From Bacteroides luhongzhouii (GTDB lineage Bacteria; Bacteroidota; Bacteroidia; Bacteroidales; Bacteroidaceae), in NCBI RefSeq assembly GCF_009193295.2, contig NZ_CP059973.1:3162001-3226000 (forward strand): 64,000 bases of DNA. Reading direction: 5' to 3'. Under the pieces are notes generated by a model that was not told the origin of the DNA, did not search any database, and saw nothing but the letters and a program-made list of their open reading frames with translations. The translations under genes and the position numbers were made by a program. Positions 10,534 through 20,196 of the stretch are shown here, piece by piece; position 1 is the stretch's first letter; each line of letters opens with the position of its first letter.

Positions 10534-11943
10534 ATGGGAGGTTTTTTCGGAACAGTCTCGAAAACTAGTTGCGTGACTGATTTATTCTATGGCACAGATT
10601 ATAACTCACATCTGGGTACCAAGCGAGGAGGACTCGCAACATACAGTGAGGAAAAAGGGTTTATCCGCTCTATTCACAATTTGGAAAGTACTTATTTCCG
10701 AACCAAATTTGAAGGAGAACTAGACAAATTTAAAGGAAACGCCGGCATCGGCATCATTAGCGACACAGACGCACAACCTATCATCATCAATTCTCATCTC
10801 GGGCGCTTCGCCATTGTCACAGTCGCTAAAATAGTCAATATCCAGGAATTGGAAGAAGAACTTCTCAGTCAAAACATGCACTTCGCCGAACTTAGTTCGA
10901 GCAATACCAATCAGACGGAGCTTATCGCATTACTTATTATACAAGGTAGAACCTTTGCTGAGGGTATCGAAAATGTGTTTAATCACATTAAAGGTTCTTG
11001 CTCTATGCTGCTCCTGACGGAAGATGGTAGCATTATCGCTGCCCGTGACCGTTGGGGACGTACTCCGGTAGTGATTGGAAAGAAAGACGGTGCTTATGCT
11101 GCGACGAGCGAATCGTCCAGCTTCCCGAATCTGGATTATGAGATTGAGCGATATTTAGGTCCCGGCGAGATTGTCCGCATGTATGACGATCACATCGACC
11201 AGCTTCGCAAACCCAATGAGGATATGCAAATTTGCTCGTTCCTGTGGGTGTACTACGGTTTCCCGACTTCTTGCTATGAAGGAAAGAATGTGGAAGAAGT
11301 GCGTTTCACCAGCGGATTGAAAATGGGGCAGACTGATGAATCGGAAGTAGACTGTGCCTGTGGTATTCCTGATTCGGGAGTGGGTATGGCTTTAGGATAT
11401 GCCGAAGGAAAGGGAGTTCCCTATCATCGTGCTATCTCGAAATATACACCAACGTGGCCCCGCAGCTTTACTCCCAGCAATCAGGAGATGCGTTCGCTGG
11501 TAGCCAAGATGAAGCTGATTCCAAACCGTGCAATGTTGCAAAATAAACGTTTGTTGTTCTGTGACGATTCTATTGTGCGGGGAACTCAATTGCGTGATAA
11601 CGTGAAGATTCTGTATGATTATGGAGCAAAGGAGGTACACATGCGTATCGCTTGTCCGCCATTGATTTACGCTTGTCCGTTTGTCGGTTTCTCGGCTTCC
11701 AAAAATGCATTGGAGTTGATAACCCGCCGCATTATCAAGGAACTGGAAGGTGATGAAAATAAGAATTTGGAGAAATATGCCACTACCGGTTCTCCGGAAT
11801 ACGAAAAGATGGTTAGTATTATTGCCGAGCGTTTCGGACTTAGTTCATTGAAGTTTAACACGCTGGAAACGTTGATTGAGGCTATCGGATTACCTAAATG
11901 CAAAGTATGTACACATTGTTTTGATGGCAGCAGCCACTTTTAA
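10534..11943 (+). CDS. PurF-like amidophosphoribosyltransferase lacking the N-terminal cysteine
   Basis: 469 residues. The order is an N-terminal Ntn glutaminase-like domain (1-230) and a C-terminal phosphoribosyltransferase domain with the PRPP loop FCDDSIVRGT around residue 344. Iron-sulfur-type cysteines of Bacillus-like PurF are suggested by IACPPLIYACPF and the C-terminal KCKVCTHC. The protein starts MGGFFG; in working PurF this is (M)CGxxG, with Cys1 as the glutaminase nucleophile. Codon 2 here is GGA, so glutamine hydrolysis should be impossible and any activity would have to use free ammonia. It may be a second, diverged PurF; the regular enzyme is not in this window. Confidence 0.8.
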   Translation: MGGFFGTVSKTSCVTDLFYGTDYNSHLGTKRGGLATYSEEKGFIRSIHNLESTYFRTKFEGELDKFKGNAGIGIISDTDAQPIIINSHLGRFAIVTVAKIVNIQELEEELLSQNMHFAELSSSNTNQTELIALLIIQGRTFAEGIENVFNHIKGSCSMLLLTEDGSIIAARDRWGRTPVVIGKKDGAYAATSESSSFPNLDYEIERYLGPGEIVRMYDDHIDQLRKPNEDMQICSFLWVYYGFPTSCYEGKNVEEVRFTSGLKMGQTDESEVDCACGIPDSGVGMALGYAEGKGVPYHRAISKYTPTWPRSFTPSNQEMRSLVAKMKLIPNRAMLQNKRLLFCDDSIVRGTQLRDNVKILYDYGAKEVHMRIACPPLIYACPFVGFSASKNALELITRRIIKELEGDENKNLEKYATTGSPEYEKMVSIIAERFGLSSLKFNTLETLIEAIGLPKCKVCTHCFDGSSHF

Positions 11944-11991
11944 AGCAGTAAAATAGGATATTTAAATATCCGGATAAAAGTATACAATAAA

Positions 11992-12031
11992 AAAGAGCCG
12001 TGAATTGCTTTGTAATTCACGGCTCTTTTTT
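11992..12031. terminator. Terminator after the PurF-like gene
   Basis: A near-perfect stem AAGAGCCGTGAATT / AATTCACGGCTCTT is followed by T7; A-rich on the other side. Confidence 0.85.
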
Positions 12032-12096
12032 TACCTTTACGGCACTATAAACTATCAATTTGTAAATTGTAATTAGTAACTTGTAATTAAAACAAT

Positions 12097-13320
12097 ATGA
12101 CTTTAGTAGACAGATTTTTAAAGTATGTAAGCTTCGATACACAATCTGATGAATCGACTGGGCTTACTCCAAGTACTCCGAAGCAGATGATTTTTGCTGA
12201 ATACTTGAAAAAGGAGTTGGAATCTTTGGGATTGGAAGATATTGCTTTGGATGAGCATGGCTATCTTTTTGCTACACTTCCGGCCAATATAGATAAAGAA
12301 GTACCCACTATCGGATTTATTGCCCACATGGATACAAGTCCTGATATGAGTGGTAAAGATGTCACTCCGCGGATTGTGGAAAAGTATGATGGCTCGGATA
12401 TTGTGCTTTGTGCTGAAGAGAATGTGATTCTTTCTCCATCGCAATTCCCGGAATTGTTGGATCATAAGGGGGAAGACTTGATTGTAACCAACGGAAAGAC
12501 GTTGCTCGGTGCCGATGACAAAGCCGGTATTGCGGAAATTGTATCTGCGGTGGTTTATCTGAAGGAACATCCTGAAATCAAGCACGGTAAAATCCGTATT
12601 GGTTTTAATCCTGACGAAGAAATCGGTGAAGGTGCTCATAAATTCGATGTAGAGAAATTCGGTTGCGAATGGGGATATACGATGGATGGAGGTGAAGTAG
12701 GGGAGTTGGAATTTGAAAACTTTAATGCCGCTGCCGCAAAAGTAACCTTTAAAGGACGTAATGTGCATCCGGGATATGCCAAGAATAAGATGATTAACTC
12801 TATCTATCTTGCCAATCAGTTTATCATGATGCTTCCCTCACAGGAAAGGCCGGAACATACGACCGGCTATGAAGGATTTTATCATTTGATCGGTATTCAG
12901 GGGGATGTGGAGCAAAGTACTGTGTCTTATATCATCCGCGATCATGACCGTGCAAAATTTGAGAACCGCAAAAAAGAGATGGAACGTCTGGTAGCTCAAA
13001 TGAACGCTGAACATGGAGCTGGTACAGTGACGCTCGAACTGCGCGACCAGTATTATAATATGCGTGAGAAAATAGAACCGGTAATGCATATCATTGATAC
13101 TGCTTTCGCAGCTATGGAAGCTGTTGGTGTAAAGCCGAACGTAAAACCGATTCGTGGAGGTACGGATGGTGCGCAGCTTTCTTTCAAAGGATTGCCTTGT
13201 CCGAATATCTTTGCCGGTGGTCTGAATTTCCACGGACGTTATGAATTCGTGCCTATCCAGAACATGGAAAAAGCCATGAAGGTTATCGTGAAAATAGCTG
13301 AACTGGTAGCTTCCAAATAA
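12097..13320 (+). CDS. pepT: Peptidase T (tripeptide aminopeptidase)
   Basis: 407 residues, the family length. It removes the N-terminal residue from tripeptides in the cytosol. M20B zinc-ligand segments are in order: [11 protein letters not shown], the bridging aspartate in [25 protein letters not shown] (catalytic Glu pair) and [10 protein letters not shown], with the last histidine in [10 protein letters not shown] near the C-terminus. The dimerisation domain lies between roughly 210 and 330. gcvT follows after 63 bases on the same strand, so the two may be co-transcribed; their functions are unrelated. Confidence 0.95.
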   Translation: MTLVDRFLKYVSFDTQSDESTGLTPSTPKQMIFAEYLKKELESLGLEDIALDEHGYLFATLPANIDKEVPTIGFIAHMDTSPDMSGKDVTPRIVEKYDGSDIVLCAEENVILSPSQFPELLDHKGEDLIVTNGKTLLGADDKAGIAEIVSAVVYLKEHPEIKHGKIRIGFNPDEEIGEGAHKFDVEKFGCEWGYTMDGGEVGELEFENFNAAAAKVTFKGRNVHPGYAKNKMINSIYLANQFIMMLPSQERPEHTTGYEGFYHLIGIQGDVEQSTVSYIIRDHDRAKFENRKKEMERLVAQMNAEHGAGTVTLELRDQYYNMREKIEPVMHIIDTAFAAMEAVGVKPNVKPIRGGTDGAQLSFKGLPCPNIFAGGLNFHGRYEFVPIQNMEKAMKVIVKIAELVASK

Positions 13321-13383
13321 AAAGTAGTAAGCACCAGTAATACTTAAAATTTAATATTTGATTAATCTTAATACTTTAAAATA

Positions 13384-14469
13384 ATGAAAACCACTCCGTT
13401 TACAGAGAAACATATCATACTCGGTGCTAAAATGCACGAGTTTGCAGGTTATAATATGCCTATTGAGTACTCTGGTATCATTGATGAACACCTGACTGTT
13501 TGTCAAAGTGTCGGTGTATTTGATGTGTCGCACATGGGAGAATTTTGGGTGAAAGGTCCACATGCATTAGCCTTTCTGCAGAAAATAACTTCCAATAATG
13601 TGGCGGCACTGGCTCCGGGAAAAATACAATATACTTGTTTTCCAAATGAAGAGGGAGGTATTGTAGATGATTTGCTGGTATATCAGTATGAACCGGAAAA
13701 ATACATGCTGGTAGTTAACGCTGCCAATATGGAAAAAGACTGGAACTGGTGTGTTTCTCACAATACGGAGGGAGCTGAGTTGGAAAACTCTTCGGACAAC
13801 ATAGCTCAACTCGCTATACAGGGTCCGAAGGCTATTCTGGCTCTGCAAAAGTTGACGGACATTGATCTTGCTTCTATTCCATATTATACATTTAAAGTTG
13901 GAACGTTTGCAGGTGAAGAGAACGTGATAATCTCCAATACGGGGTATACCGGTGCGGGCGGCTTCGAACTCTATTTCTATCCGTCTGCTGCTGATAATAT
14001 ATGGAAAGCCGTTTTTGAAGCTGGTGAGGAATTCGGTATTAAACCTATCGGTTTGGGAGCTCGTGATACACTTCGATTGGAAATGGGCTTCTGTTTGTAT
14101 GGTAATGACTTGGATGATACTACTTCTCCGATAGAAGCCGGCCTGGGCTGGATTACTAAGTTTGTGGAAGGTAAGGATTTTATCAACCGTCCGCTGCTGG
14201 AAAAGCAGAAAACGGAAGGTGTTACCCGTAAATTGGTTGGTTTTGAAATGATTGACCGCGGGATTCCCCGCCACGGTTATGAATTGGTGAATGCTGAAGG
14301 CGAGCAAGTGGGAGTGGTTACTTCCGGTACAATGTCGCCTACTCGTAAGATTGGTATCGGTATGGGATATGTAAAGCCGGAATATAGTAAGGTGGGCACA
14401 GAAATCTGTATTGATATGCGTGGCCGAAAATTGAAAGCCGTGGTAGTGAAGCCTCCTTTTAGAAAATAA
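13384..14469 (+). CDS. gcvT: Glycine cleavage system T protein (aminomethyltransferase)
   Basis: 361 residues. It transfers the methylene group from aminomethyl-lipoyl GcvH to tetrahydrofolate, releasing ammonia. Seen are the N-terminal [29 protein letters not shown], the folate-site aspartate in [23 protein letters not shown] and [11 protein letters not shown], followed by the C-terminal barrel with [17 protein letters not shown]. The partners GcvH and GcvP are not in this window. A GC-rich hairpin lies 23 bases after the stop. Confidence 0.95.
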   Translation: MKTTPFTEKHIILGAKMHEFAGYNMPIEYSGIIDEHLTVCQSVGVFDVSHMGEFWVKGPHALAFLQKITSNNVAALAPGKIQYTCFPNEEGGIVDDLLVYQYEPEKYMLVVNAANMEKDWNWCVSHNTEGAELENSSDNIAQLAIQGPKAILALQKLTDIDLASIPYYTFKVGTFAGEENVIISNTGYTGAGGFELYFYPSAADNIWKAVFEAGEEFGIKPIGLGARDTLRLEMGFCLYGNDLDDTTSPIEAGLGWITKFVEGKDFINRPLLEKQKTEGVTRKLVGFEMIDRGIPRHGYELVNAEGEQVGVVTSGTMSPTRKIGIGMGYVKPEYSKVGTEICIDMRGRKLKAVVVKPPFRK

Positions 14470-14492
14470 GAAATAAGCTTGTTGTTGTGTAT

Positions 14493-14534
14493 AGCCCCGG
14501 ATAAGTCTCGACTCTATCCGGGGCTAACTTATTT
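14493..14534 (+). terminator. Terminator after gcvT
   Basis: A perfect 11-bp stem AGCCCCGGATA / TATCCGGGGCT (14493-14503 with 14515-14525), then a T-rich run. Confidence 0.75.
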
Positions 14535-14620
14535 TATGGTGGTTATTGTAAAACATATCTATAGATATGTTGTTTATTCCATAGAAATAATATAATTTTG
14601 TCATCAAATACGATGAAATA

Positions 14621-16894
14621 ATGTCTCAATTACCTACTCTTATAGCTGACCTTGCACTGATATTGATCTGTGCCGGTGTTATGACTTTGTTGTTTAAGAA
14701 GTTGAAGCAACCTCTGGTCTTGGGATATGTAGTTGCCGGATTCCTGGCAAGTCCGCATATGCCGTATACTCCTTCAGTGATGGATACTGCCAATATTAAG
14801 ACATGGGCAGATATTGGTGTCATTTTCTTACTGTTTGCTCTTGGTTTGGAATTTAGTTTTAAGAAGATTGTCAAGGTGGGTGGTTCTGCCGTCATAGCTG
14901 CCTGTACCATCATTTTTTGTATGATTTTGTTGGGTATAGGGGTCGGTATGGGCTTTGGCTGGCACCGGATGGACAGTCTGTTTTTGGGTGGTATGATTGC
15001 GATGTCGTCTACTACTATTATTTATAAAGCTTTTGATGATTTGGGATTAAGGAAGAAGCAGTTTACGGGATTGGTGTTAAGCATTTTGATTTTGGAAGAT
15101 ATTTTAGCCATTGTATTAATGGTAATGCTTTCCACTATGGCGGTCAGCCATAATTTTGAAGGGACCGAAATGTTGGAAAGTATCGGTAAATTATTGTTTT
15201 TCCTTATCCTGTGGTTTGTTGTCGGCATTTATCTGATTCCTGAATTCTTAAAGCGCTGCCGGAAATTGATGGGAGAGGAGACTTTGCTTATTGTGTCGTT
15301 GGCACTTTGCTTTGGTATGGTAGTGATGGCAGCTCATACAGGTTTCTCTGCTGCATTTGGTGCATTTATTATGGGCTCTATTTTGGCGGAAACGATTGAA
15401 GCGGAATCCATAGATCGGCTGGTGAAGCCTGTTAAGGATCTTTTCGGAGCTATCTTTTTCGTATCGGTCGGCATGATGGTAGAGCCGGCAATGATTGTAG
15501 AATATGCTATTCCTATTATAGTAATTACTTTGGCTGTCATTTTGGGGCAGTCAGTTTTTGGAACTTTTGGTGTTATACTCTCCGGGAAACCGTTAAAGAC
15601 AGCTATGCAATGTGGCTTTAGTTTAACGCAGATTGGTGAATTTGCATTTATTATTGCTTCTTTGGGAGTCTCCTTGCATGTAACGAGTGATTTTCTGTAT
15701 CCGATAGTAGTAGCAGTCTCTGTCATTACTACTTTCCTGACTCCTTATATGATTCGTCTTGCCGAGCCGGCTTCTACTTTTGTAGATGCGCATCTTCCGG
15801 AATCATGGAAAAAAATGATGATGCGTTACTCCTCCGGTTCGCAAACTGCACTTAATCACGAGAATTTGTGGAAGAAGCTAATCTTGTCAATGGCACGTAT
15901 TACAATCGTTTATTCAATTGTCAGTATATCGATTGTTGCACTCTCTTTTCGTTTTGTCGTGCCATTCTTTAAAGAGAATCTGCCTCACTTCTGGGCATCG
16001 TTATTAGGAGCAGTATTTATCATTCTGTGTATCGCTCCTTTCTTGCGTGCCATTATGGTGAAGAAAAACCATTCGGTCGAATTTATGACTTTATGGCATG
16101 ATAGTCGTGCCAACCGTGCGCCGCTGGTATCAACAATCGTGATTCGTATTATGATAGCAGCACTTTTTGTCATCTTTGTTATTTCCGGATTATTTAAGGC
16201 GTCTATTGGGTTGATTATTGGCGTGGCCGTACTTGTTGTTTTGCTGATGGTATGGTCTCGCCGCCTGAAGAGGCAATCGATATTGATTGAACGTCGCTTT
16301 TTTCAGAATCTTCGTTCCAGAGATGTACGTGCAGAGTATTTGGGAGAGAAAAAACCGGAATATGCCGGGCGTTTGTTGTCACATGATTTACATCTTGCTG
16401 ATATGGAAATTCCGGGTGAATCCTGCTGGGCAGGAAAGACATTGATGGAGCTGAATCTGGGAAAGAAGTTTGGAGTTCATGTGGCTTCTATCCTTCGCGG
16501 AAAGAGGCGTATTAATATTCCGGGCGGTTCTGTCCGGTTATTCCCAATGGATAAGATACAGGTGATAGGGACAGATGAACAATTGAACGTCTTTAATGAA
16601 GCGATGCAAAATGGAGCGAAGATAGACTGGGAGGTCTATGAAAAAAGTGAAATGGCTTTGAAGCAGTTTATTATTGACAGTGATTCTGTTTTTCTGGGTA
16701 AAACGATTCGTGAATCGGGCATTCGCGACAAATATCATTGCATGATAGCGGGCGTTGAGAGTGAAGACGGCACGTTGATGGTTCCCGATGTAAATGCTCC
16801 GCTCAAAGAAGGTGATGTTGTTTGGGTGGTAGGTGAAAAAGAGGATGTGTACCAATTAGTCGATCAAAAAAACGAAAAAGTGCAAGCCGGATAA
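14621..16894 (+). CDS. CPA2-type cation:proton antiporter with two TrkA-C domains (first copy)
   Basis: 757 residues. Residues 1-390 hold about 12 helices of a Na+/H+ exchanger domain (QPLVLGYVVAGFLASP, IFLLFALGLEFS, SSTTIIYKAFDDLG, GFSAAFGAFIMGSILAET). A further membrane part spans roughly 410-560. The C-terminus carries two RCK_C/TrkA-C-like domains (about 585-665 and 675-750), likely ligand sensors that gate transport. Such proteins exchange K+ or Na+ for protons at the inner membrane; the ion is not readable. It has a paralogue at 39787-42042 with the same order of domains and near-identical first 15 residues. Confidence 0.88.
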   Translation: MSQLPTLIADLALILICAGVMTLLFKKLKQPLVLGYVVAGFLASPHMPYTPSVMDTANIKTWADIGVIFLLFALGLEFSFKKIVKVGGSAVIAACTIIFCMILLGIGVGMGFGWHRMDSLFLGGMIAMSSTTIIYKAFDDLGLRKKQFTGLVLSILILEDILAIVLMVMLSTMAVSHNFEGTEMLESIGKLLFFLILWFVVGIYLIPEFLKRCRKLMGEETLLIVSLALCFGMVVMAAHTGFSAAFGAFIMGSILAETIEAESIDRLVKPVKDLFGAIFFVSVGMMVEPAMIVEYAIPIIVITLAVILGQSVFGTFGVILSGKPLKTAMQCGFSLTQIGEFAFIIASLGVSLHVTSDFLYPIVVAVSVITTFLTPYMIRLAEPASTFVDAHLPESWKKMMMRYSSGSQTALNHENLWKKLILSMARITIVYSIVSISIVALSFRFVVPFFKENLPHFWASLLGAVFIILCIAPFLRAIMVKKNHSVEFMTLWHDSRANRAPLVSTIVIRIMIAALFVIFVISGLFKASIGLIIGVAVLVVLLMVWSRRLKRQSILIERRFFQNLRSRDVRAEYLGEKKPEYAGRLLSHDLHLADMEIPGESCWAGKTLMELNLGKKFGVHVASILRGKRRINIPGGSVRLFPMDKIQVIGTDEQLNVFNEAMQNGAKIDWEVYEKSEMALKQFIIDSDSVFLGKTIRESGIRDKYHCMIAGVESEDGTLMVPDVNAPLKEGDVVWVVGEKEDVYQLVDQKNEKVQAG

Positions 16895-16906
16895 GAATGG
16901 AATACT

Positions 16907-16914
16907 TATTTTTG
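16907..16914 (+). promoter_or_regulatory. -7 box of the HIT gene
   Basis: TATTTTTG, 30 bases before the ATG at 16944. Confidence 0.55.
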
Positions 16915-16943
16915 CAACGATAAAAACTTAAAATAATAATATC

Positions 16944-17369
16944 ATGAAGAGTGATCCGAAAGAATGTCTGTATTGCCAGAACAATGAAACGTTGCATAAT
17001 CTGATGATTGAGATTGCGCAATTGAGTGTGTCACGTGTGTTCCTGTTTAAAGAACAAACATATCGTGGACGTTGTCTTGTTGCTTACAAAGAACATGTGA
17101 ACGATTTAAATGAATTGAGTGATGAAGACCGTAATGCTTTTATGGCAGATGTAGCGCGTGTCACTCGTGCCATGCAAAAAGCTTTCCAACCGGAAAAGAT
17201 TAATTATGGTGCTTACTCAGATAAATTGTCTCATCTGCATTTTCATTTAGCGCCTAAATATGTGGATGGACCTGATTATGGAGGTATATTCCAAATGAAC
17301 CCGGGAAAGGTTTATCTGACTGACGCAGAATATCAGGAATTGATTGATGCTGTTAAAGCAAATCTATAA
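16944..17369 (+). CDS. HIT family nucleotide-binding protein
   Basis: 141 residues. The histidine triad HLHFHLAPK has its histidines at 97, 99 and 101; the middle-to-last histidine acts as nucleophile in nucleoside phosphoramidate or dinucleotide hydrolases. An N-terminal CLYCQN pair may bind zinc, as in some HIT proteins. The preceding SDEDRNAFMADVARV helix and INYGAYSDKLSHLHFH layout fit the Hint/Fhit fold. Cytosolic; substrate unknown. Confidence 0.9.
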   Translation: MKSDPKECLYCQNNETLHNLMIEIAQLSVSRVFLFKEQTYRGRCLVAYKEHVNDLNELSDEDRNAFMADVARVTRAMQKAFQPEKINYGAYSDKLSHLHFHLAPKYVDGPDYGGIFQMNPGKVYLTDAEYQELIDAVKANL

Positions 17370-17575
17370 ATAGAAATATGGAGTTCATCTTGAATTCTAT
17401 TTTCTCTTTATATCATATTTGTATAACGTCCAATGGTAAGATTACTATCTTAGCAGTCAAAAAGAAACAGTCCCTTCCATGTATAATTGCATACGGGGAA
17501 GAGTCTGTTTTATAACCAAAATTGTAGCCGGAAGTCCAGTGTAGAGTTGTGTGTGGCCGGCGTATTATTAGTGTT

Positions 17576-17641
17576 TAAAAACAATGATGAACGGTGAACA
17601 AACTATGCTATATCCGCAGGCTTGTTCACCGTTCATTGTTG
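17576..17641 (-). terminator. Terminator of the S4-domain gene
   Basis: Inverted repeat with 14-base perfect arms (TGAACGGTGAACAA at 17588-17601 and its complement at 17622-17635), extended outward by CAATG pairing. On the minus strand the stem is followed by TTTTTAAA. The remaining bases between the HIT gene and this hairpin (17370-17575) show a weaker hairpin at 17471-17512 (AAACAG/CTGTTT) that may end the HIT transcript. Confidence 0.65.
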
Positions 17642-17661
17642 AATCTGTGATGTATTTTCCG

Positions 17662-18087
17662 TTATTTATCCTCTTCTTCAAAATCGAAATCAAAGTCAAA
17701 ATCATCCATGAATTCCGGGGTTGTAAATTCTTCCAGTTCCCGGCGATCTTTCTTGGTCGGGCGTCCGGTTCCACGTGCACGATCTACGAATCCGCTGATT
17801 TTACTCATTTCAAGCAGCTCATATTGATCGGGAGTAGTTACGTTTTCCATCATTTCCGATACGAGCTTGGCACCTACACGTTTTTCAATAGTTTGTAATA
17901 CCTTGAATGAGTAGGTGATAGGCGGTTTCTTCACTTGAATAACGTCTCCCGGTTTTATCATGCGGGCAGCTTTGACCAGAGAACCGTTGATGGTAATTCG
18001 TCCTTTTTTGCAGGCTTCTGCTGCAATCGTACGTGTTTTGAAGATGCGGACAGCCCACATCCATTTATCTATTCTTGCTTCGGCCAT
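17662..18087 (-). CDS. hslR: S4-domain RNA-binding protein, Hsp15 type
   Basis: 141 residues. The N-terminal S4 domain (RIDKWMWAVRIFKTRTIAAEAC, then GRITINGSLVKAARMIKPGDVI) matches Hsp15, which binds 50S subunits carrying a stalled nascent chain. The C-terminal tail has the positively charged GRPTKKDRRELEEF and ends in an acidic DFDFDFDFEEEDK stretch. It is the third gene of a minus-strand group rplY-pth-hslR, all ribosome-related. The gene symbol is by homology. Confidence 0.85.
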   Translation of the reverse strand: MAEARIDKWMWAVRIFKTRTIAAEACKKGRITINGSLVKAARMIKPGDVIQVKKPPITYSFKVLQTIEKRVGAKLVSEMMENVTTPDQYELLEMSKISGFVDRARGTGRPTKKDRRELEEFTTPEFMDDFDFDFDFEEEDK

Positions 18088-18195
18088 TTTAGTTAGTTAT
18101 TTAGTGATAAGTAATTCGTTGGTTAGTATCTCAGTTGACGTTGTCATTTATCGCTAACCGTTCATTGCTATCTTTATTTTTATAGGACTAGTCCA

Positions 18196-18765
18196 TTATT
18201 TTTTATTGAACTGGTTCATCGTGATGTCAATGCCGGCGAGGCAGAAACTTTTTATAATTTCTCCTGCCATCTCCAGTCTTTCATCCATTGTTTTCCAATC
18301 TTCGTCAGTGAAGTGTCCGAGTACATAATCAACCTGTCCGCCACGTGGAAAATCATTTCCGATACCAAACCGCAGTCGGGCATAGTTTTGAGTACCCAAA
18401 GTAGCGGCGATATGCTTCAACCCATTATGCCCTGCATCACTCCCTTTTCCTTTTAGGCGTAAAGTACCAAAGGGAAGAGCCAGATCATCTACTATGATCA
18501 GTACATTTTCCAATGGAATATTTTCTTTCTGCATCCAATAGCGAACGGCCAGTCCGCTCAGGTTCATAAAAGTTGATGGCTTAAGCAGAATTAACTGGCG
18601 TCCTTTGATAGAAAAGCTGGTAGTGAATCCATATCGTCCATCCATAAAAGGAGGAGCGTTATTGATTCTGGCCAATGCTTCTACTGCCATGAATCCGATA
18701 TTATGTCGGGTTTCATGATATTCGGGACCAATGTTTCCCAGTCCGACAACTAAGTATTTTATCAT
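18196..18765 (-). CDS. pth: Peptidyl-tRNA hydrolase
   Basis: 189 residues from the ATG at 18765. It frees tRNA from peptidyl-tRNA dropped by ribosomes. Family motifs are [22 protein letters not shown] (split here by the catalytic His in TRHNIG), [21 protein letters not shown] and the [15 protein letters not shown] loop. The longer frame to 18855 begins inside the inverted repeat upstream and lacks family similarity, so the start at MIKYLVV is chosen. rplY lies 133 bases upstream. Confidence 0.95.
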   Translation of the reverse strand: MIKYLVVGLGNIGPEYHETRHNIGFMAVEALARINNAPPFMDGRYGFTTSFSIKGRQLILLKPSTFMNLSGLAVRYWMQKENIPLENVLIIVDDLALPFGTLRLKGKGSDAGHNGLKHIAATLGTQNYARLRFGIGNDFPRGGQVDYVLGHFTDEDWKTMDERLEMAGEIIKSFCLAGIDITMNQFNKK

Positions 18766-18802
18766 CGTTTTTCCGTAAAACAGTTCATTAATATAGAAAG
18801 AG

Positions 18803-18867
18803 AAACGCAGATTAATACAAATTAATGCAGACTGAACATCTGCTTTAATCTGCATTAATCTGCGTTT
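18803..18867. repeat. REP-like inverted repeat between rplY and pth
   Basis: Arms of 14 bases (AAACGCAGATTAAT at 18803-18816, its exact complement at 18854-18867) enclose further imperfect copies of the same motif (ATTAATGCAGA, TTTAATCTGCATTAATCTG). There is no long T run. It resembles the extragenic palindromes built from cagattaat units in Bacteroides intergenic regions. Confidence 0.65.
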
Positions 18868-18898
18868 GAAGTATATCTCTTTACAGGGATAATCTCAA

Positions 18899-19489
18899 TT
18901 ACTTACCAGCGGCGGCTGCTGCACCTCTTGCTGCACGAGTCAACTTAACAGCACATACAACGGCTTCTTTAGCACTGATCAGTTCAAGACCTTCGAAGCT
19001 CAGTTCGCCAACTTTAACAGTCTTACCCAATCCCAGGTGAGAAACGTTAACGATCAACTTTTCAGGAATTACATTGTACAAAGCTTTCACTTTGATCTTA
19101 CGCATTTGCAGTGCAAGTTTACCACCGGCTTTCACACCTTCTGCAAGACCTTCCAACTGTACAGGAACTTCCATTACGATAGGTTTAGCTTCATCGATTT
19201 GGTAGAAGTCAACGTGCAGGATAGTATCTTTTACCGGGTGGAACTGAATATCTTTCAGGATAGCGTTTACTTTTTTGCCATCGATAATCAGGTCTACAAC
19301 GTAGATGTGCGGAGTGTAAACCAAGTTACGAAGTCCTTCGTTAGTCACTGTGAAGTGAACTACTTCATTACCTCCGTAAAGTACACAAGGTACACCACCA
19401 TTCTTACGAATTTCTTTCAAAGCTCTTGCTTGTTCAGAAGAGCGTTCTGCAATTGTTCTTGCAGTTCCTTTTACTTCAATTGATTTCAT
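18899..19489 (-). CDS. rplY: 50S ribosomal protein L25, Ctc form
   Basis: 196 residues: an N-terminal L25 domain that binds 5S rRNA (residues 1-95, with ALKEIRKNGGVPCVLYG and VDLIIDGKKVNAILKDIQFHPV) plus the C-terminal TL5/Ctc beta domain (about 96-180, VQLEGLAEGVKAGGKL). It ends in an Ala-rich tail. It has a strong promoter with both elements and a leader of about 90 bases that contains a duplicated 12-mer. First gene of the rplY-pth-hslR group. Confidence 0.95.
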   Translation of the reverse strand: MKSIEVKGTARTIAERSSEQARALKEIRKNGGVPCVLYGGNEVVHFTVTNEGLRNLVYTPHIYVVDLIIDGKKVNAILKDIQFHPVKDTILHVDFYQIDEAKPIVMEVPVQLEGLAEGVKAGGKLALQMRKIKVKALYNVIPEKLIVNVSHLGLGKTVKVGELSFEGLELISAKEAVVCAVKLTRAARGAAAAAGK

Positions 19490-19540
19490 TTCTTTAAAAA
19501 ATTGTGTTACTCTAAATTAAGTTAGTTTGCTTAATTCACC

Positions 19541-19569
19541 ATCACACGATGTGGATTATCACACGATGT
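19541..19569. repeat. Duplicated 12-mer in the rplY leader
   Basis: ATCACACGATGT occurs at 19541-19552 and again at 19558-19569, 17 bases apart, inside the predicted rplY 5' UTR. Confidence 0.8.
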
Positions 19570-19584
19570 TGCAAAAAAGCGGTG

Positions 19585-19615
19585 CAAAAGTACATCTTTT
19601 TTTTGAAATATCAAA
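19585..19615 (-). promoter_or_regulatory. Promoter of rplY
   Basis: On the minus strand TTTG (19612-19615), 19 bases, TACTTTTG (19585-19592): a complete Bacteroidota promoter. The expected start of transcription is near 19578. Confidence 0.85.
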
Positions 19616-19626
19616 GAGTTACTTTC

Positions 19627-20028
19627 TTAAAAGTCAATATCAATCTTAATTTCGCTCTCCAATTTGTTTTCCTGAGCTTCTTCGATTGCTTTCCGTTCAC
19701 TTTCTTCATCAGCTTCGATATTCAGGCGGGCAATATATTCGTTCGCGTCGTTGCACTCAATGAAATTGACTGCTTCTTCGAGTCCTGCCATAAACTTCTG
19801 AAAGTCCTCCCTGTATAGGAAGATTTTGTGTTTCTCGAAACTAACTTGAGAATCATCACCTTCTCCCGTTATCACTTTTTTGCTCTCTGTAATAGCCAGG
19901 AACATTTCATCTTTACGATTCTTTTTTACGTCGAGGTAATAGATGCGTTTACCTGCTTTAATGGACTTGGAGAATACGATCTCCTTATCATTCATGTCTG
20001 CGCTCATTTTCTTTTTTAAATCTTCCAT
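19627..20028 (-). CDS. PUR-domain nucleic-acid-binding protein (DUF3276)
   Basis: 133 residues from the ATG at 20028. The core NDKEIVFSKSIKAGKRIYYLDVKKNRKDEMFLAITE is the Bacteroidota PUR/DUF3276 family, small cytosolic proteins with a whirly-like fold related to eukaryotic Pur-alpha that bind single-stranded DNA or RNA. The C-terminus (about 95-133) is acidic and probably helical. The frame can be extended to a TTG at 20058, but the ATG giving MEDLKKKM fits the family. Monocistronic, divergent from nusB. Confidence 0.85.
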   Translation of the reverse strand: MEDLKKKMSADMNDKEIVFSKSIKAGKRIYYLDVKKNRKDEMFLAITESKKVITGEGDDSQVSFEKHKIFLYREDFQKFMAGLEEAVNFIECNDANEYIARLNIEADEESERKAIEEAQENKLESEIKIDIDF

Positions 20029-20157
20029 ATCTTTCGGTCCGTTTATAATCGGCTTCAAAATTGGATATTTTTTTTAAACTGTCAAAAGAAAAAGCGCAGA
20101 GAATCAAATACTGCATTAAAAAATGTGATTTATTAGTGGAAACTCATTAAAAATATC

Positions 20158-20165
20158 TACTTTTG
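20158..20165 (+). promoter_or_regulatory. -7 box of nusB
   Basis: TACTTTTG, 31 bases before the ATG at 20197. Confidence 0.6.
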
Positions 20166-20196
20166 CAGTTCGATAACAACAGTATTAATTTGAATT

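Noticed and set aside
18766..18855. 30-residue N-terminal extension of Pth
   Set aside because: It would start in the inverted repeat; the family begins at the hydrophobic strand before GLGNxG.
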